A stretch of 64,000 nucleotides of DNA from positions 7,192,001 to 7,256,000 of the forward strand of contig NC_068567.1 in assembly GCF_025698545.1 (NCBI RefSeq). Reading direction: 5' to 3'. The position numbers and the translations under genes are program-made. The stretch's first letter is position 1; each line of letters begins with the position of its first letter. Source of the DNA: Gossypium raimondii (Eukaryota; Streptophyta; Magnoliopsida; Malvales; Malvaceae). This document shows positions 13,814-26,082 of the stretch, in pieces. The notes beneath the pieces were generated by a model that was not told where the DNA came from, did no database searches, and was given only the letters and a program-made list of their open reading frames with translations.

Positions 13814-14630
13814 TCAACTTCTTTGTTGCCATTGCATTTGCTTTGCTCGACTTTGCATGGTTGTAACATTAAGAAGTTATTATGTAGTTATGGTTTAAGT
13901 GCATGTTTAGGAGTAACCTTATTTGGAATCTTAGTAGAATGCAATCTAATTATAATTGTCATTACAGAATGTCGATTTAGAGCAAAAAGAAGGATCTATT
14001 TCTAACTCTTTTATTATTATATCAATTACGTTACCCATTTTTATGACCAAACTAATCAAGTCGACGGATTGCTTATGTGCCAAAAAAAGAAAAACATTTT
14101 TCTTCTACATGAACTCCAAGAAAAAGAAATCGATTCGAAAACAGGAATATCTTCGGGGGCACATGAAGCAGAGATTTCACAAAATAAGATCTCAAAAAGC
14201 AAAAGGATTCCGCATTCAGTGAATAAGCATATCCCACTAGAAGTGTCTAAGGATTGCAATGGATCAAATTACAGAGGAGAGAGTACTATCATAGAAAAAA
14301 GCGAAGTTATAAAACAAAAGACCACCACAATTAGTATACATTAAGTTGAAAAAACATTTGTTAAAATACAGATATGGGTGATATATAAGTTCTATCCATG
14401 TAAACAAGCAGAAGTTGTAGGCATTTAATTAGGTAAAGCGAGAGCACCGTTGAAGAAGCTGTTTGAAAATGCTATATCTACCCTATAACCTCTTATAGAT
14501 ACAAGTTTTTGAGAAACACAATTATGCATACACTCGGGCTTGGGTAGGAGCATAGGAGATGGGAATGTTAAATGCTTAAAAAAAAATGAAGAGTCAAAGC
14601 AATATAATAAACAACTTTTTAGGCCCAAAT
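13814..14630. other. Peroxidase 3' flank, no gene seen
   Basis: Probable 3'UTR followed by AT-rich DNA. A 91-codon open frame at 14069-14344 is Lys/Ser/Ile-rich, matches no family I know, and overlaps other short frames on both strands. I do not call it. Confidence 0.4.
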
Positions 14631-14639
14631 CAAAAGAAG

Positions 14640-15180
14640 GTTTAACCACCAACGCCTGGCCCTAGAGACAGCTTACCAGTCGGGTGATGACAGATTGGTG
14701 TAGTAACTCAAAACCATTTACCTGCCACACAACAACCATCCTCGGCAACCTAGCGAAGGCCAAGCCTCCGACTAATCATAGACCTATAAGGTTGTGTTAG
14801 CTGACCCTCCTGAGGACAATTAACCTCCCCATGTCAATATCCCCTAGTCCTCTCAAGACACATCAAGGAATACACGAGAAGACAACGAACCCTCACGCAT
14901 GTCAACGAATCCTCCCACAACAAGTATAGCTAATGCCCACCTATTGGCACGCTCGTAGCAAGGATCTTACCAAGAAGGGTATACATAAGTCACTCTTACC
15001 ACCTTCATACTCAAGACTTACTCCACTGTTACCCCTACCATACGGAACTCTCAATCTCGCCCACCTCCAATCACCATGCCAACCTCGAATCACTCCTTAA
15101 GGCTCTTGGCCACCATGCAAACCTCCACCCCCGGTCAAAGGCCTCAACACAACTAATAAGGTCTATCATAACCAAAGAAC
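14640..15180. other. C-rich non-coding stretch of unknown origin
   Basis: Much richer in C on the plus strand (many CC, CCTC and CACC words) than its AT-rich surroundings. There is no long open frame on either strand. The abrupt change of composition suggests an insertion, perhaps a decayed retroelement fragment, but I find no terminal repeats or domain. Confidence 0.35.
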
Positions 15181-15843
15181 TATTGACATATTATGTAAAC
15201 AAGGATCTCTTGCAATAGGATGCATGATATCACATTTCAAAGTCATTTATGGCACACAAGTTCAATCTACAAGTTAATAATTAGCATGAAAGATTTAAAC
15301 CAAGCTGGTTCAAGGTCAAATCTAAGTTTTGTCAGTATCGTAGATGGAAATGTAGTTCAAGGAGGACATCTACTTAATGTTAATCTAAGTCCTTGTTTCT
15401 TTCTAAACAAGAAATCAATTTGGGGTCGGCTGAAACTTGAAAACCATGATAAAAAGCAACACCTAGCATCATACTAAGTTATAATTCAACAAGCAAGATT
15501 AATATTAACGTCAGAAAGAAGTATTGGTCTCCATGATTATAGTTTACTTGCATCACACAGAGGTGAACTTCTCTAGGATGAATGAAACAGAGACATTCTT
15601 AAAATGATCATCAAAGTCACAAACAACAAGAACTTAACAGAATTGCAAAACCATCAAATACAAAAGAAATAATATCATTTATCAGAAAAATTTTCAAACT
15701 TCAATGGATCAGCATAGTATGAAATCCATATCCATGAAGCAAAAGAAAGCGTGTTAAAGAGTATCTAATCCAGACAAAAAGGAACCCTTCACTAGCCATT
15801 GAAGCAAAACACTTAAAACCCTTCATTTTTCCAGTCTTCCAGC

Positions 15844-16491
15844 CTACCAATTCCAAACTTGCAATACCCTCCCCAATTCAAAACTAACATAAGCATCAAC
15901 ACAAGCATACTGGATTTGCTCTAAAGAAAGCCGATAATCATTCCAATTACTGACCCCAATACTTTGAGGCTTCCTAACATCAGGAGCACCCAAAAGTATC
16001 TCAGCCAACTTCTCCATAGACAACTGTGAACTCAACCCATTTCTCTCAGCAGCAACATGACGAGCATCAACCACCCTGGAAACTGAAAGCCTATGCTCAG
16101 ACCTCAACAACATAGCTATGTCACTATGGTTCCAAACTCCGACGAAAGTATTACGAGGATCACTCAAGAAGCGACGGAGAGATAAGGGCACGGTATCTGC
16201 ATGTAGGAGTTGGAAGATGAGGCATTGATGTCCGATGCAAAGTTGAAGAGTGGCTGCTGCAGAGTGGGCGAGGGAAGAGTAAGGGCTCCATTGAACCCCG
16301 AGGCCGACGACGAGCCTGTGGCGACGGATACTGTGGAGACGAAGGACTCTGAAGAGCCAGTTGCGGACAACAGATGGGGTGGTGGTGACTGTGGTGATAA
16401 TGGGAGTTGAGAAGAAAGTTACCGTGTAAGTTCGGAATCTGTATGGGTCTGGGTTGAAATGGGGCGAGATGGTGATGTAGTCATCATTCAT
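15844..16491 (-). CDS. Werner-exonuclease-like (DnaQ-fold) 3'-5' exonuclease family protein
   Basis: Intronless gene of 215 residues resembling the plant WEX/3'-5' exonuclease domain family. The fold's landmarks are visible: a beta-strand motif VVGLGVQW near residue 61, LQLCIGHQCLIFQL, FVGVWNHSDIAML carrying the middle Asp, a KLAEILLG segment, and a C-terminal YACVDAYVSFELG with the Tyr-x-x-x-Asp motif III. The first motif normally reads D-x-E (as in GLDIEW) but is G-V-Q here, so two metal ligands are absent. Some plant paralogues, as I recall them, also read GLGVQW, so this is probably a subfamily trait. The protein may bind nucleic acid without efficient catalysis. The start at 16491 is the first ATG of a continuous frame. 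Other open frames in this interval are antisense shadows. Confidence 0.8.
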   Translation of the reverse strand: MNDDYITISPHFNPDPYRFRTYTVTFFSTPIITTVTTTPSVVRNWLFRVLRLHSIRRHRLVVGLGVQWSPYSSLAHSAAATLQLCIGHQCLIFQLLHADTVPLSLRRFLSDPRNTFVGVWNHSDIAMLLRSEHRLSVSRVVDARHVAAERNGLSSQLSMEKLAEILLGAPDVRKPQSIGVSNWNDYRLSLEQIQYACVDAYVSFELGRVLQVWNW

Positions 16492-16509
16492 GGCGGATTT
16501 GGGGACAAT

Positions 16510-17340
16510 TTTTTAAGCCTATCTGAAATGGGATTTAGGTCAAACCTGTGGAAATGGATTGGTTAAAACAAGGCAGCGGTTAATAAGGACGGAAATTTGA
16601 GACAAAAGTTGCTATATTTCCTCCTTTTATTTTGTGAATTTAAGGAGAAAATATGAAAATAATGTAATCGCAAACTGCTGTATATCTGACTTCCTCTGCA
16701 AGTAACCTTTGCCTCGGGGATATTTAAGGGTAAATTTTTGTCCGTGACCTTTAATTTTTGTGTTTATTCCATTTCTAGTCATAACTTTTGAATCATTTCA
16801 TTCCAATCTTTTATTTATTAAAATGATCCCATTTCCCAATTATATCACGATTTTTAAGTTAATTGGCCTAAGATTTAATAATTACAAATTCATTCTCCCT
16901 TCCCCATTTATAATCTAATTGCTTGCTTTAAGAATTGAGAAAAATAACATGGAAAACCACTCTTTGGACCCAAGTGAATTAAAAAAATATAAAGATTAAT
17001 GAGTTTGAATTTTATAACTTGAATGTCCTAAAATCTAAATGACAAATTTATGTGGTTTGTGTTATGAAATAAAGATAAAAGAGTCTAAAGAACAAAAGGA
17101 CTATGAATTTTATTGATAAATAGAGATGTTTACAATATTTTTCTAAAGTTTGTAAACTTAAATTGATCTCGACGACATTTACGATAAAGTGGCGACTTTC
17201 TATGATGAGATATGCCACTGCCGCCATTTCACTTGTTTCTTCCACTGTTGGACGTGCCCCCAATAAACATCACATGCTCATTCAATAAAACCCAACGCAT
17301 CTCTGAAAAATCAATCAGAACAATGAGCTTACAACACCTG
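16510..17340. other. Spacer between exonuclease-like gene and F-box pseudogene
   Basis: AT-rich. On the minus strand about 17205-17300 may be a further decayed C-terminal piece of the DUF295 F-box gene (a readable GTSNSGRN-like string), but the reading is weak. Confidence 0.3.
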
Positions 17341-17344
17341 GAAA

Positions 17345-17966
17345 TCATTGATCAATTAGAATACCACTCCACTCTTTAAGTTCAACATTGACCTCCATTG
17401 AAAATTCAATAGAAAACCCCTCTGGCATAAGCAGCATCAACAACAGAATTGGGCTCAGTGAAACCATTATTGAACTAAAAAATCTTCCATGTTGAACCAC
17501 CAGGAGGACATAACAATTGTTTCTATTTGTACCCAACACAAAGATAAGGCATTTAGGGCAGGTTGCATCTAAGGAAAAAGTCGCCACTTCGAAGAAGAGA
17601 GGTTCCCCTAAATGCAGCAGCTGAATTACTTCAGTTGAAAATGGAGAGTACAAAAAGAATGACATTTTTCCTTGTTCTAAATAATCTAACACAGTGAAAA
17701 GAACCCACCCGTATTAAGGAAAACTCAACTCTTTTCCCCTCTCACTGATTCTTCTGCAACGTACTCTCCAGAAAGAGGATCAAGCAGTCGACACTCACCA
17801 GATACTTGAAAATTCAGGGGATTTCTTTATGAATGGCGGAAATATGGCAATTAAGGACTGCCCATGCCTTGCAAACGCCTTGTATCCAGATCCGATCAAC
17901 CCAACCCAAACGTCTAATTATATCTTCAAAGATGTCGTGAGGGAGATCCGACCAATTAACACTCAT
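17345..17966 (-). pseudogene. F-box protein with DUF295 (KIB/SKIP23 type), broken, left-arm copy
   Basis: The N-terminal F-box reads MSVNWSDLPHDIFEDIIRRL followed by GWVDRIWIQGVCKAW, as in SCF adaptor proteins of the DUF295 group. After KEIP the frame hits TGA because about 43 bp present in the right-arm copy (29620-29662) are missing here. A further-downstream DUF295 part is still readable at about 17345-17692 (MSFFLYSPFSTEVIQLL, FFEVATFSLDAT), with more frame breaks near its end. An upstream ATG used in the other copy is ACG here. It lies head-to-head with the poly(A) polymerase gene, about 390 bp between start codons. The family normally runs to roughly 350-400 residues. Confidence 0.8.
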
Positions 17967-20900
17967 CCCTCCTTCCGTTTCGGTTGCTGAGATAGTAGAG
18001 GTTGGATTCGTGGAAGAGGAGATGGCGGCGCCGGAACCGAACTGGTTACAAGGGCTAAGACTTAAGACGGAACGTGTTATTTTTTTTGGTTCTCGTCTGG
18101 TGAATAAATCACAAAGTTGATTTTAAAAGGAATAAATTACACGTGTATTTTTAGAGGTATGAAAGGAACAAACGCTCATCAACCGCCTTTTCTCTCTACG
18201 TGTCACTCTCAATAGACCCTAAACTTCCCTCCATCTCTCTTCCTTTTTATTTATTTTTTATTTCCTTCCCATCTCTTTTAAAAAAAATTAAGCACAGCAC
18301 AAAAACCAAACACACACAAAAAAAGAAAAAAAAAAGAAAAAAAGAGGAAGAAAATGAAAGAGGAAAGATCACTCTCACTTCTTCAGGTATATAAAATGAA
18401 CCTTACCCACATTTTCTTCACTTATATTTCATTATTTTTGTTATTATCTTTATTCTTTTTTCCATTAAATTATTTTTCGTTGGTGGAATTTTTTAGTTAA
18501 TGGTGAATGAAGGACTGGTGCCATCTCCAGAAGAAGAAGAGAATAGGAAAACTTTCATTGAAAAACTTAAACAAGTATGCCCTTTGATCCTTTCATTTGA
18601 TTGTTTTAATCATTTTTATTAATCTTTTATGGCTGAAAATCATGGTTTTTGCAGATTGTAGTGGCGTGGGTTAAGCGAGTAGCTTGGCAACGTCGGCTTC
18701 CTAAACAAGACATAGCCGTTAGCAGTGCTACCTTATTAACATATGGCTCTTATGGCCTTGGGGTTAGCTCATTTAATTTCCTTTCCAAGTGAAGCTGTAG
18801 CTTTCTATATATGCATAGCTTGCCACCCACAGGATTTGTCTAGGAGTAAAATTGTAAATGAACCTGGGTTTGATACAGGCGGTTTAGGAGTGAAATGTTA
18901 AACGCGCCAGGTCAACACGAGATATTACTTAGTTAAGATTATAGAGAAAAGGGTAAATAAATATAGCTTGCCAACTAAATTTATCAAATTGATGATCAGG
19001 TTCTTGGTTTAGAGTCCAACATTGATGCTTTACGTGTTGGTCCTTACTCATTTTGACAACTACTATGTGTTGATACAAGAGAGTTTTTGCTCGAGACTAT
19101 GTGGGAGGGAAATAGGTTCTGGCAAAACGGTACTCAAATTGTATTACCAGGGCAAACAAAAGAATAAATAAACGTAGCTTGCCAACTGAATTTAACAATT
19201 TATTGATCACATTCATGGTTCAGATTATGACATCGTGTTTTATGTGTTGATATTGGTCCTTACTGATTTTAACAACAATTATGTATTGATACGAGAGAGT
19301 GCATTGTTGAGATTACCTGAGGCAATAAGGTTTAGGCAAAATGGTATTCGAATTGTATTAACAGGGAAAAGAGAAGAATAAATAAACATAGCTTGCCAAC
19401 TGAATTTTACAATTTATTGATCAGGTTCATGGTTCAGAGTACTACATCAATGCTTTATTGGTTAGTCCTTATTGAATTTAACAGCTGTTATGTGTTGATG
19501 CGAGAGAATGCATCCTTAAGATTACCTGACGGGGGAGAGAATTAAGTTTAGGCAAAATGATACCTGGATTGTATTACCAGGAAAAGAAAAAAAATAGAAT
19601 AAATGAACATAGCTTGCTAACCGAATTTTAACAGTTTATAGACAGGTTCATGGTTCAGAGTCTGACATCTATGCTTTATGCGTTGTTCCTTATTGAACTT
19701 GGCAGCTGTTATGTGTTGATACGAGAGAGTGAATCCTTAATATTACCTGAGAGGGAATTAAGTTTTAAGTTTAGGCAAAATGATACCCGGATTGTATTTT
19801 CAGGAAAAAACAAGAATAAATAAGCATACTTACTGACTGAATTGTAACATTTTATTGATCAGGTTCATGGTTCAGAGTCAGACATTGATGCTTTATGTGT
19901 CGGTCCTTACTTTGCCACCATGGTAGTAAGTAGATTTAATTGCTTCATAAATTTTCCTTTTTATTTTATTTGAAGTTTCGAATTAGTATGGTTTCAAATA
20001 TTGGTAATTGTAACAATACAGGATGATTTCTTTATTGTTCTATATAACATGCTTAAGAGCAGACCTGAGGTATCTGAGATTTATTGTGTAAAAGATGTAA
20101 AAGTCCCACTAATGCGTTTTGTGTTCGATGGAATCTTGATAGATCTTCCCTTTGTGCAGCTTAAAATTTTAGTTGTTCCAGAGGTGAGCTTAAGCATTAC
20201 TGTTTTGCATTTAAATATTATGTCACGGAAAATTGATTAGCTTTAGCCTTTGGAGTGCAGAATTTAGACATTTTAAATCCTGTGTTTTTGAGAGATATTG
20301 ATGAAACTGGTTGGAAAAGCTTGTCCAGGGTGCTCGCAAACACACAGATTTGTCGGCTTGTTCCGGACTTGAAGGTACTTACTACTTCAGTTTCTTTTTT
20401 TCTTTTTTTGGTAATTTGATAATATTTGGAAATACTATTTTTTCTTGGAATGTTGTGCACTTTCAATATATGTGAATCTAATGCTTAGTGTACTTTAGAA
20501 ATTCCAGTCAATGTTACGATGTGTCAAATTTTGGGCAAAGAGACGAGGAGTGTATGGTAATGTAAGTGCTACGTGCTTGCTATTGCTCTTATGGTATACT
20601 TCTGCTTGATTTCATCTTTTCTTTAGTATAAGATTATTTTGCTGATTATACCAACTAATGATGTACTGGTTGCAGCTAAATGGGTTTCTTGGAGGAATTC
20701 ATTTGGCAATTCTTGCTGCTTTTGTTTGTCAATGTGATCCATTTGTGGGTTTGAGTGCTCTAATTTCACATTTCTTCAAAAAATTTGCTTTTTGGCCTTG
20801 GCCTAGACCGGTTGAACTGCAAGATGAAACGTTACATCCTACTCTAAATCCCACAGAGACGCGGTTATATATGCCCATTCGATTGCCATTTAGTTCTTAT

Positions 20901-22293
20901 GAATATTGCCATTCAAACATCACTAAAAGCACATTCTATAAAATCAGAACTGAGTTTCTTCGTGGCCATAACTTAACCAAGGTACAATTTGTTCTTTATT
21001 ATTCCTGTTCTTTTTTTTTTCCTTGAGCACCAAAATCCGAATGAGAGGAGAGTGAAATGGAAGGAAATAGTTGAGATTGGTGGCATGAAGGCTGGACCTA
21101 TACTGAAAAGGCAATGTTCAGAAAGATAAACAAGAATAAAATGGAAGGAAAAGTATTATATTTAAGAAGGATACAACACTTGATTGGTAGCTTTTGCCTT
21201 CGATTTCTTTTCATCAACATTTGGCTGAAGCATTAGAAAAATAATTCTTCTAAATCTTTCCCTTCTAAAGTGTGATCGTTCCACCCCTTTTCATTGCCTT
21301 TCAATACGAAAACTTTTTATCTATTTGTGTTGTTTGTAGAATAGTAAGTCTAGTTCTTGAAGATGAATGTGAGAGGAAATAAATAGAGTTATTTGGATTT
21401 TCTAAAGTGTTTTTTTTAAAGTATATCAACTCATTTGCAACTAATTAAAAACATGTTTTGGTATTGCAGGATCTTCTGAAGTTTGATTTTGATTGGCACA
21501 ATGTATTGGAGCCTTTTCCTTACACAAAGAAATATGCTTGGTTTCTCAAAATTTTTCTTTCAGCTTCTAAGCAGGATGAGCTTGGAGACTGGGTGGGTTG
21601 GATAAAGTCTCGCTTTTGCTGTCTTCTCTTCAAGGTATGTATCCTACAGTGCCCTCTTTTTTATTAAAAGGTACAATAGAGAGGAAGTGGGATGTTGTTG
21701 GTAGGACTCGATTATATATCCTTGATGCATCTAGGGTATAAATCAATGAGTCAAATGCGAAATAACATAAACTCTCTGTTGTCATCATTCTCAAAGTTTA
21801 TGGTGAATAATGGTTATCTATCACATTTTGGCACGTCAGTTTTTTAAGTTTGAAAGGAACCCCTCTGACCATTTAGGTCTAGGGTTTCACCGGTCGCATT
21901 TGCAAGTCTTATTCTACATGTGCCAAATTCTTTCAGTACTTTTTTTGCTGCATAATGTTTCTCTTATTTACAAAATCCTAGTTTGATTTTCCGTATATTC
22001 CATATTTTGGTATAGTCTCTACCATTTGATGAGGCTCTTACTTATTACAGCTAGAGGAGGTACAGGGTCTTTGTGACCCGAATCCCACAGAATACATCGA
22101 TGTCAACATAGCAGATCCACATGTCATTTTCTACTGGGGCTTACAAGCAGGCAAAACTAATGCCATAGACATCAAATCCGTGAAGGATGTTTTCTGGAGG
22201 AATATCAGTACCGGGTATCAAGGCCCTTTCGGAAAAATAGAGTTATCTATTGTGAAAGCCTCTCAAGTTCCCAAGTCTGCTCAATTCGATACC
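17690..22293 (+). repeat. Left arm of a large inverted duplication
   Basis: This stretch is repeated in reverse complement at 22884-29745. It covers the 5' part of the DUF295 F-box gene and the whole poly(A) polymerase gene except its last ~50 codons. Homology extends through introns, including the tandem exon-4 array, so it is a DNA-level duplication, not a retrocopy. Homology ends inside exon 10 just after the SAQFDT codons. Confidence 0.9.
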
Positions 22294-22440
22294 TTGAGCC
22301 AGAAAAGAAAAAAAGCTTGTTGGAAGATGATGGACTACCATCAACGAAGGATCCCTATATACTCGCAGCATGTTCCGCAATATATTGTTGGGTACGTATC
22401 GACAAATGGGGACCCTGAGTACCCAAGTGCTGGGGTATAG
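18354..22440 (+). CDS. PAPS3: Poly(A) polymerase, PAPS3-like short form
   Basis: Adds poly(A) to RNA 3' ends (nucleotidyltransferase superfamily). Ten exons keep frame with GT-AG sites: 18354-18386, 18497-18574, 18655-18762, 19863-19925, 20022-20183, 20261-20374, 20499-20561, 20676-20981, 21470-21634 and 22051-22440, giving 493 residues. The nucleotidyltransferase motif GSYGLG (68-73) is followed by DID (Asp80, Asp82). The third catalytic Asp is Asp135 in LIDLPF. The central domain shows FWAKRRGVYGN, LNGFLGGIHLAIL and the HNLTK segment. An RNA-binding domain closes the protein. There is no long Ser/Lys-rich nuclear C-terminal tail, unlike PAPS1, PAPS2 and PAPS4, and like Arabidopsis PAPS3. 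The short first exon (MKEERSLSLLQ) is chosen because it splices in frame and its ATG is conserved in the mirror copy. Intron 3 contains four degenerate exon-4 copies. Confidence 0.88.
18930..19925 (+). repeat. Tandem array of ~215-bp units each carrying an exon-4 copy
   Basis: Five related units, with exon-like starts near 19000, 19210, 19424, 19646 and 19863 (spacing about 210-222 bp). Each begins with a variant of GTTCATGGTTCAGAG and continues like exon 4 for about 45-50 bases, then shares intron sequence (TTGTATTACCAGG, AATAAACATAGCTTGCCAAC). Only the last copy encodes the intact VHGSESDIDALCVGPYFATM with a GTAAGT donor. The others have lost frame and the catalytic DID. The mirror array in the right arm lies at about 27540-28510. 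Confidence 0.85.
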
Positions 22441-22883
22441 AATTTAGCTACCCTGATTTTACAAATTGGCTTTTACATTTTCATGGTTGCCTAGTTCATA
22501 TGAAATTTATAACAAGATAGGGAAGTGTATGATTGTGTTTTACTGAAAATGAATGCTGAAGGCTAGAAACCCAAAGGGGTATCCTTTTGTTTCTTTTGCA
22601 CTTTTACACTTTCCAAAATAAAAAGAATACCCTTCGGGATTGTCTCCAATATTTTCTTTATAATGTTTTATATGTTAAATATTGAGAAATTATATATTTC
22701 TAGATAAAAACACATTTCAATAACATTGATTGAAATAAGTTTATATTTTTCTTAAATCATTAATTAATTTAAACAAAAATTAAAATTATAAAAATATTAT
22801 AATATTAGTGCACAAACAATCCGTGCATCACCATACTTATAAAAAAACAGAAATAAACAGTCACGTTATACATGACATCCACA
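22294..22883. other. Spacer between the inverted arms
   Basis: Contains the last codons of the intact poly(A) polymerase, its probable 3'UTR and AT-rich DNA. The stretch at about 22724-22835 resembles 29978-30058, which lies just beyond the far end of the right arm, in the same orientation. Confidence 0.6.
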
Positions 22884-23780
22884 TGGTATCGAATTGAGCA
22901 GACTTGGGAACTTGAGAGGCTTGCACAATAGATAACTCTATTTTCCGAAAGGGCCTTGATACCCGGTACTGATATTCTTCCAAAAAACATCCTTCACGGA
23001 TTTGATGTCTATGGCATTAGTTTTGCCTGCTTGTAAGCCCCAGTAGAAAATGACATGTGGGTCTACTATGTTGACATCGATGTATTCTACAGGATTAGGG
23101 TCACAAAGACCCTGTACCTCCTCTAGCTGCAATAAGTAAAAGCCTCATCAAAGGTAGAGACTATACCAAAATATGGAATTTTGTAAATAAGAGAAACATT
23201 ACGCAGCAAAAAAAGTACTGAAAGCATTTGGCCCATGTAGAATAAGACTTGCAAATGTGACCGATGAAACCCTGGACCTAAATGGTTAGAGGGGTTCCTT
23301 TCAAACTTAGAAAACTGACGTGCCAAAATGTGATAGATAACCATTATTCACCATAAACTTTGAGAATGATGACAACAGCTAGTTTATGTTGTTTCGCATT
23401 TGACTTATTGATTTGTACCCTAGATGCATCAAGGATATGTAACCGAGTCCTACCAACAACATCCCCCTTCCTCTCTATTGTACCTTTTAATAAAAAAGAG
23501 GGTACTGTAGGATACGTACCTTGATGAGAAGACAACGGAAGCAAGACTTTATCCAACCCACCCAGTCTCCAAACTCATCCTGATTAGAAGCCAAAAGAAA
23601 AATTTTGAGAAACCGAACATATTTCTTTGTGTAAGGAAAAGGCTCCAATACATTGTGCCAATCAAAATCAAACTTCAAAAGATCCTGCAATACCAAAACA
23701 TGTTTTTTAATCTGTTGCAAATGAGTTGATATACTTAAAAAAAAAACACTTTAGAAAATCCAAATAACTCTATTTATTTA

Positions 23781-26082
23781 TGTAACACCCCAAACCCGGT
23801 CTAAACGTTATGACAGAATCTGGCGATGTCACATTGTAACACCCCTTACCCGTATTCGACGTCGGAATAGGGTACGAGGCATTACTAGAAGACATACATT
23901 TGTATACGTATTAAACCGAGTTACAAAATTTAATCCGAATTAAAACTTTCAAATTATTAACGTGTTTTTATAATTCTTTACAACATATCATCGAAATATT
24001 ATATTCATAACAAATAGGGCCTATGAGACCCGATATTTACTCATGTAATTCAAAGCTTCATTTCTATTTCATTCAATTCACAATTTCTCATGTTCACAAT
24101 TCAAATAAATTTCTCAATCCAATATATATATTTCAATCATCTAATAATATAATTCAAGTTACACGAACTTACCAGGCTAAATTGCAGAAATACCAAAATT
24201 TAGGGACATTTTGGTGATTTTCTATTTTCCTCGAATTTCCACCCAATCTTGATATAAATTAATATTTCATTTAATTTATTAATTTAAATAATAAAACAAT
24301 TCATTTCGTGCAATTTGGTCACTTTTTGAGATTTTTACAAAATTACCCTTAAAATTTTACTTTTATTCAATTTAGTCCCTGAACCTAAAACATGTAAATT
24401 AGCTATTTAAAATAAACTCATATTAGCTGAATATTCACATATATTTTCCTCCTCCTCCACTTCATTCCACATCCTTGATATAATAATACCACTATTAACT
24501 TGTTTACTCATAACAAGCTGTTCACTTGAGTCATAGTCACTAAATTAATTATATCTTAAGCTACAGAATTTCGAATTGAGATCTGAAAATTTTCTCTGAA
24601 ACTAGGCTCACATACATTCTCACTATAAAATTTTTATAATTTTTAGTTTAGCCAATAAGTACAGTTTATTCTTTAAAGTTTCCCCTATTTCACTGTTTGA
24701 CAGTTCTAACCCCTTCTCACTAAAAATTAATTATCTCTTTGTACAGAATTCAGATGATGTTCCTGTTTGTTTTTATTGAAAATAGAGTCATTAAGGATTT
24801 TAAACATATAAATTATAACCCATAATTATTTTTGTACAATTTTTAATGATTTTTCCAAGTCAGAACAGGGAACCAGAATTCATTCTGACCTTGTCTCACA
24901 AAATTTATTATATCTCATGATTTACAATTCCATTACTTACACAGTTTCTTCTATGAGAAACTAGACTCAGTAAGAATTATTTCCATATTTTATTTATACT
25001 CTAATTCTATTTCCACAATTTATGGTGATTTTTCAAAGTTAACCTACTACTGCTGTCTAAAACTGTTTTAGTGCAAAATGTTGATTACTAGGTGTATAAC
25101 TCTTTTATTTCCTTTTCTCTATAATATTTTCCATCACTTTCACTTATTTATCTTCACTAATATATCAAGAAAATAAGACCTTATATAAGAAAACTCTACT
25201 ATAACATTATTTCTATGCTTTTTCAATAATATCAAACTTAAAAATATATTGAAATCTTGATGTTCTTACCTTGTGTTATTGATTTCAATCTTTAACTTGA
25301 TTTTCTCTCTCCTCCAGCTTCTATTTCTTGAATCTAACTTGATATTCTAGCTCCCCATTGTCTCCTTGTTATTCTTCTCTCTTGGAAGCTATAGAAATTC
25401 TTTTGATTTCTAGGTGAAAATGGTAAATTTTTGGTGGAATGACCAAATTGTAAAAAAAGTAAAACTTTCTTTCTTCTCCTCTCTTTCACGTTAGTTGCAT
25501 GGAAATATGGTGGAATGGATGATTCTTCATCTTCCTTTTCTTATATATACTTTTTATACTAATAAAATAATAAAATATCATTTACAAATTAAATTAAAAT
25601 ATTAATAAACTAATATTTATTTAATTAATTAATATAAAATATCTCCAACATCATCATTACCTTCTAGATTTATCTCTTCTAATTGACCATTCTGCCCTTT
25701 ATAATCTTTAAAAATTCCATCCTTGAGTCATTACTTAATTTGATAAAATTATGATTTAGTCCTCAAAATTCTTCACCTTTTCAATTTGGTCCTAATTCAT
25801 CCATTTTCCTTAGTTTCTAGATTATTCCACCCTTAAAATATTTACTCTATTGGTCCTTCAACTTTTTCGTATTTAAACTTTAATCTCTCAAATTTTAAAT
25901 ATTTACTCTTGGGCAACAAAACTTTTCTCACTTTTGCGATTTAATCCTTTCTTGAATTAATATGTCATAATATAATTCCCAATGTTACCATAACTCAAAA
26001 TTTCCCTTTTTGTCACTTTATTTCCTTATTTTACTATCAAGGATACCTACTTTCTTACTGTAGTAATTTTCGAGATATTACA
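23781..26082. mobile_element. LTR-retrotransposon-derived insertion (solo-LTR-like), fossil
   Basis: Absent from the equivalent place in the left arm, so it entered after the duplication. It begins TGTAACACCCC and ends ATTACA (TG...CA), flanked by ATTTA and ATTTG, a near-perfect 5-bp target duplication. A second TGTAACACCCC start occurs at 23835. From there the sequence is clearly related to the element at 43012-46325. No protein-coding domain seen. It is non-coding and looks like a chimeric or nested solo LTR. Confidence 0.75.

Noticed and set aside
14069-14344. 91-codon plus-strand frame downstream of the peroxidase
   Set aside because: Lys/Ser-rich low-complexity text with no family resemblance and competing frames on both strands.
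16164-16410. Open frames on both strands within the exonuclease-like gene
   Set aside because: Shadows of the 215-residue gene caused by its GC-rich 5' part.
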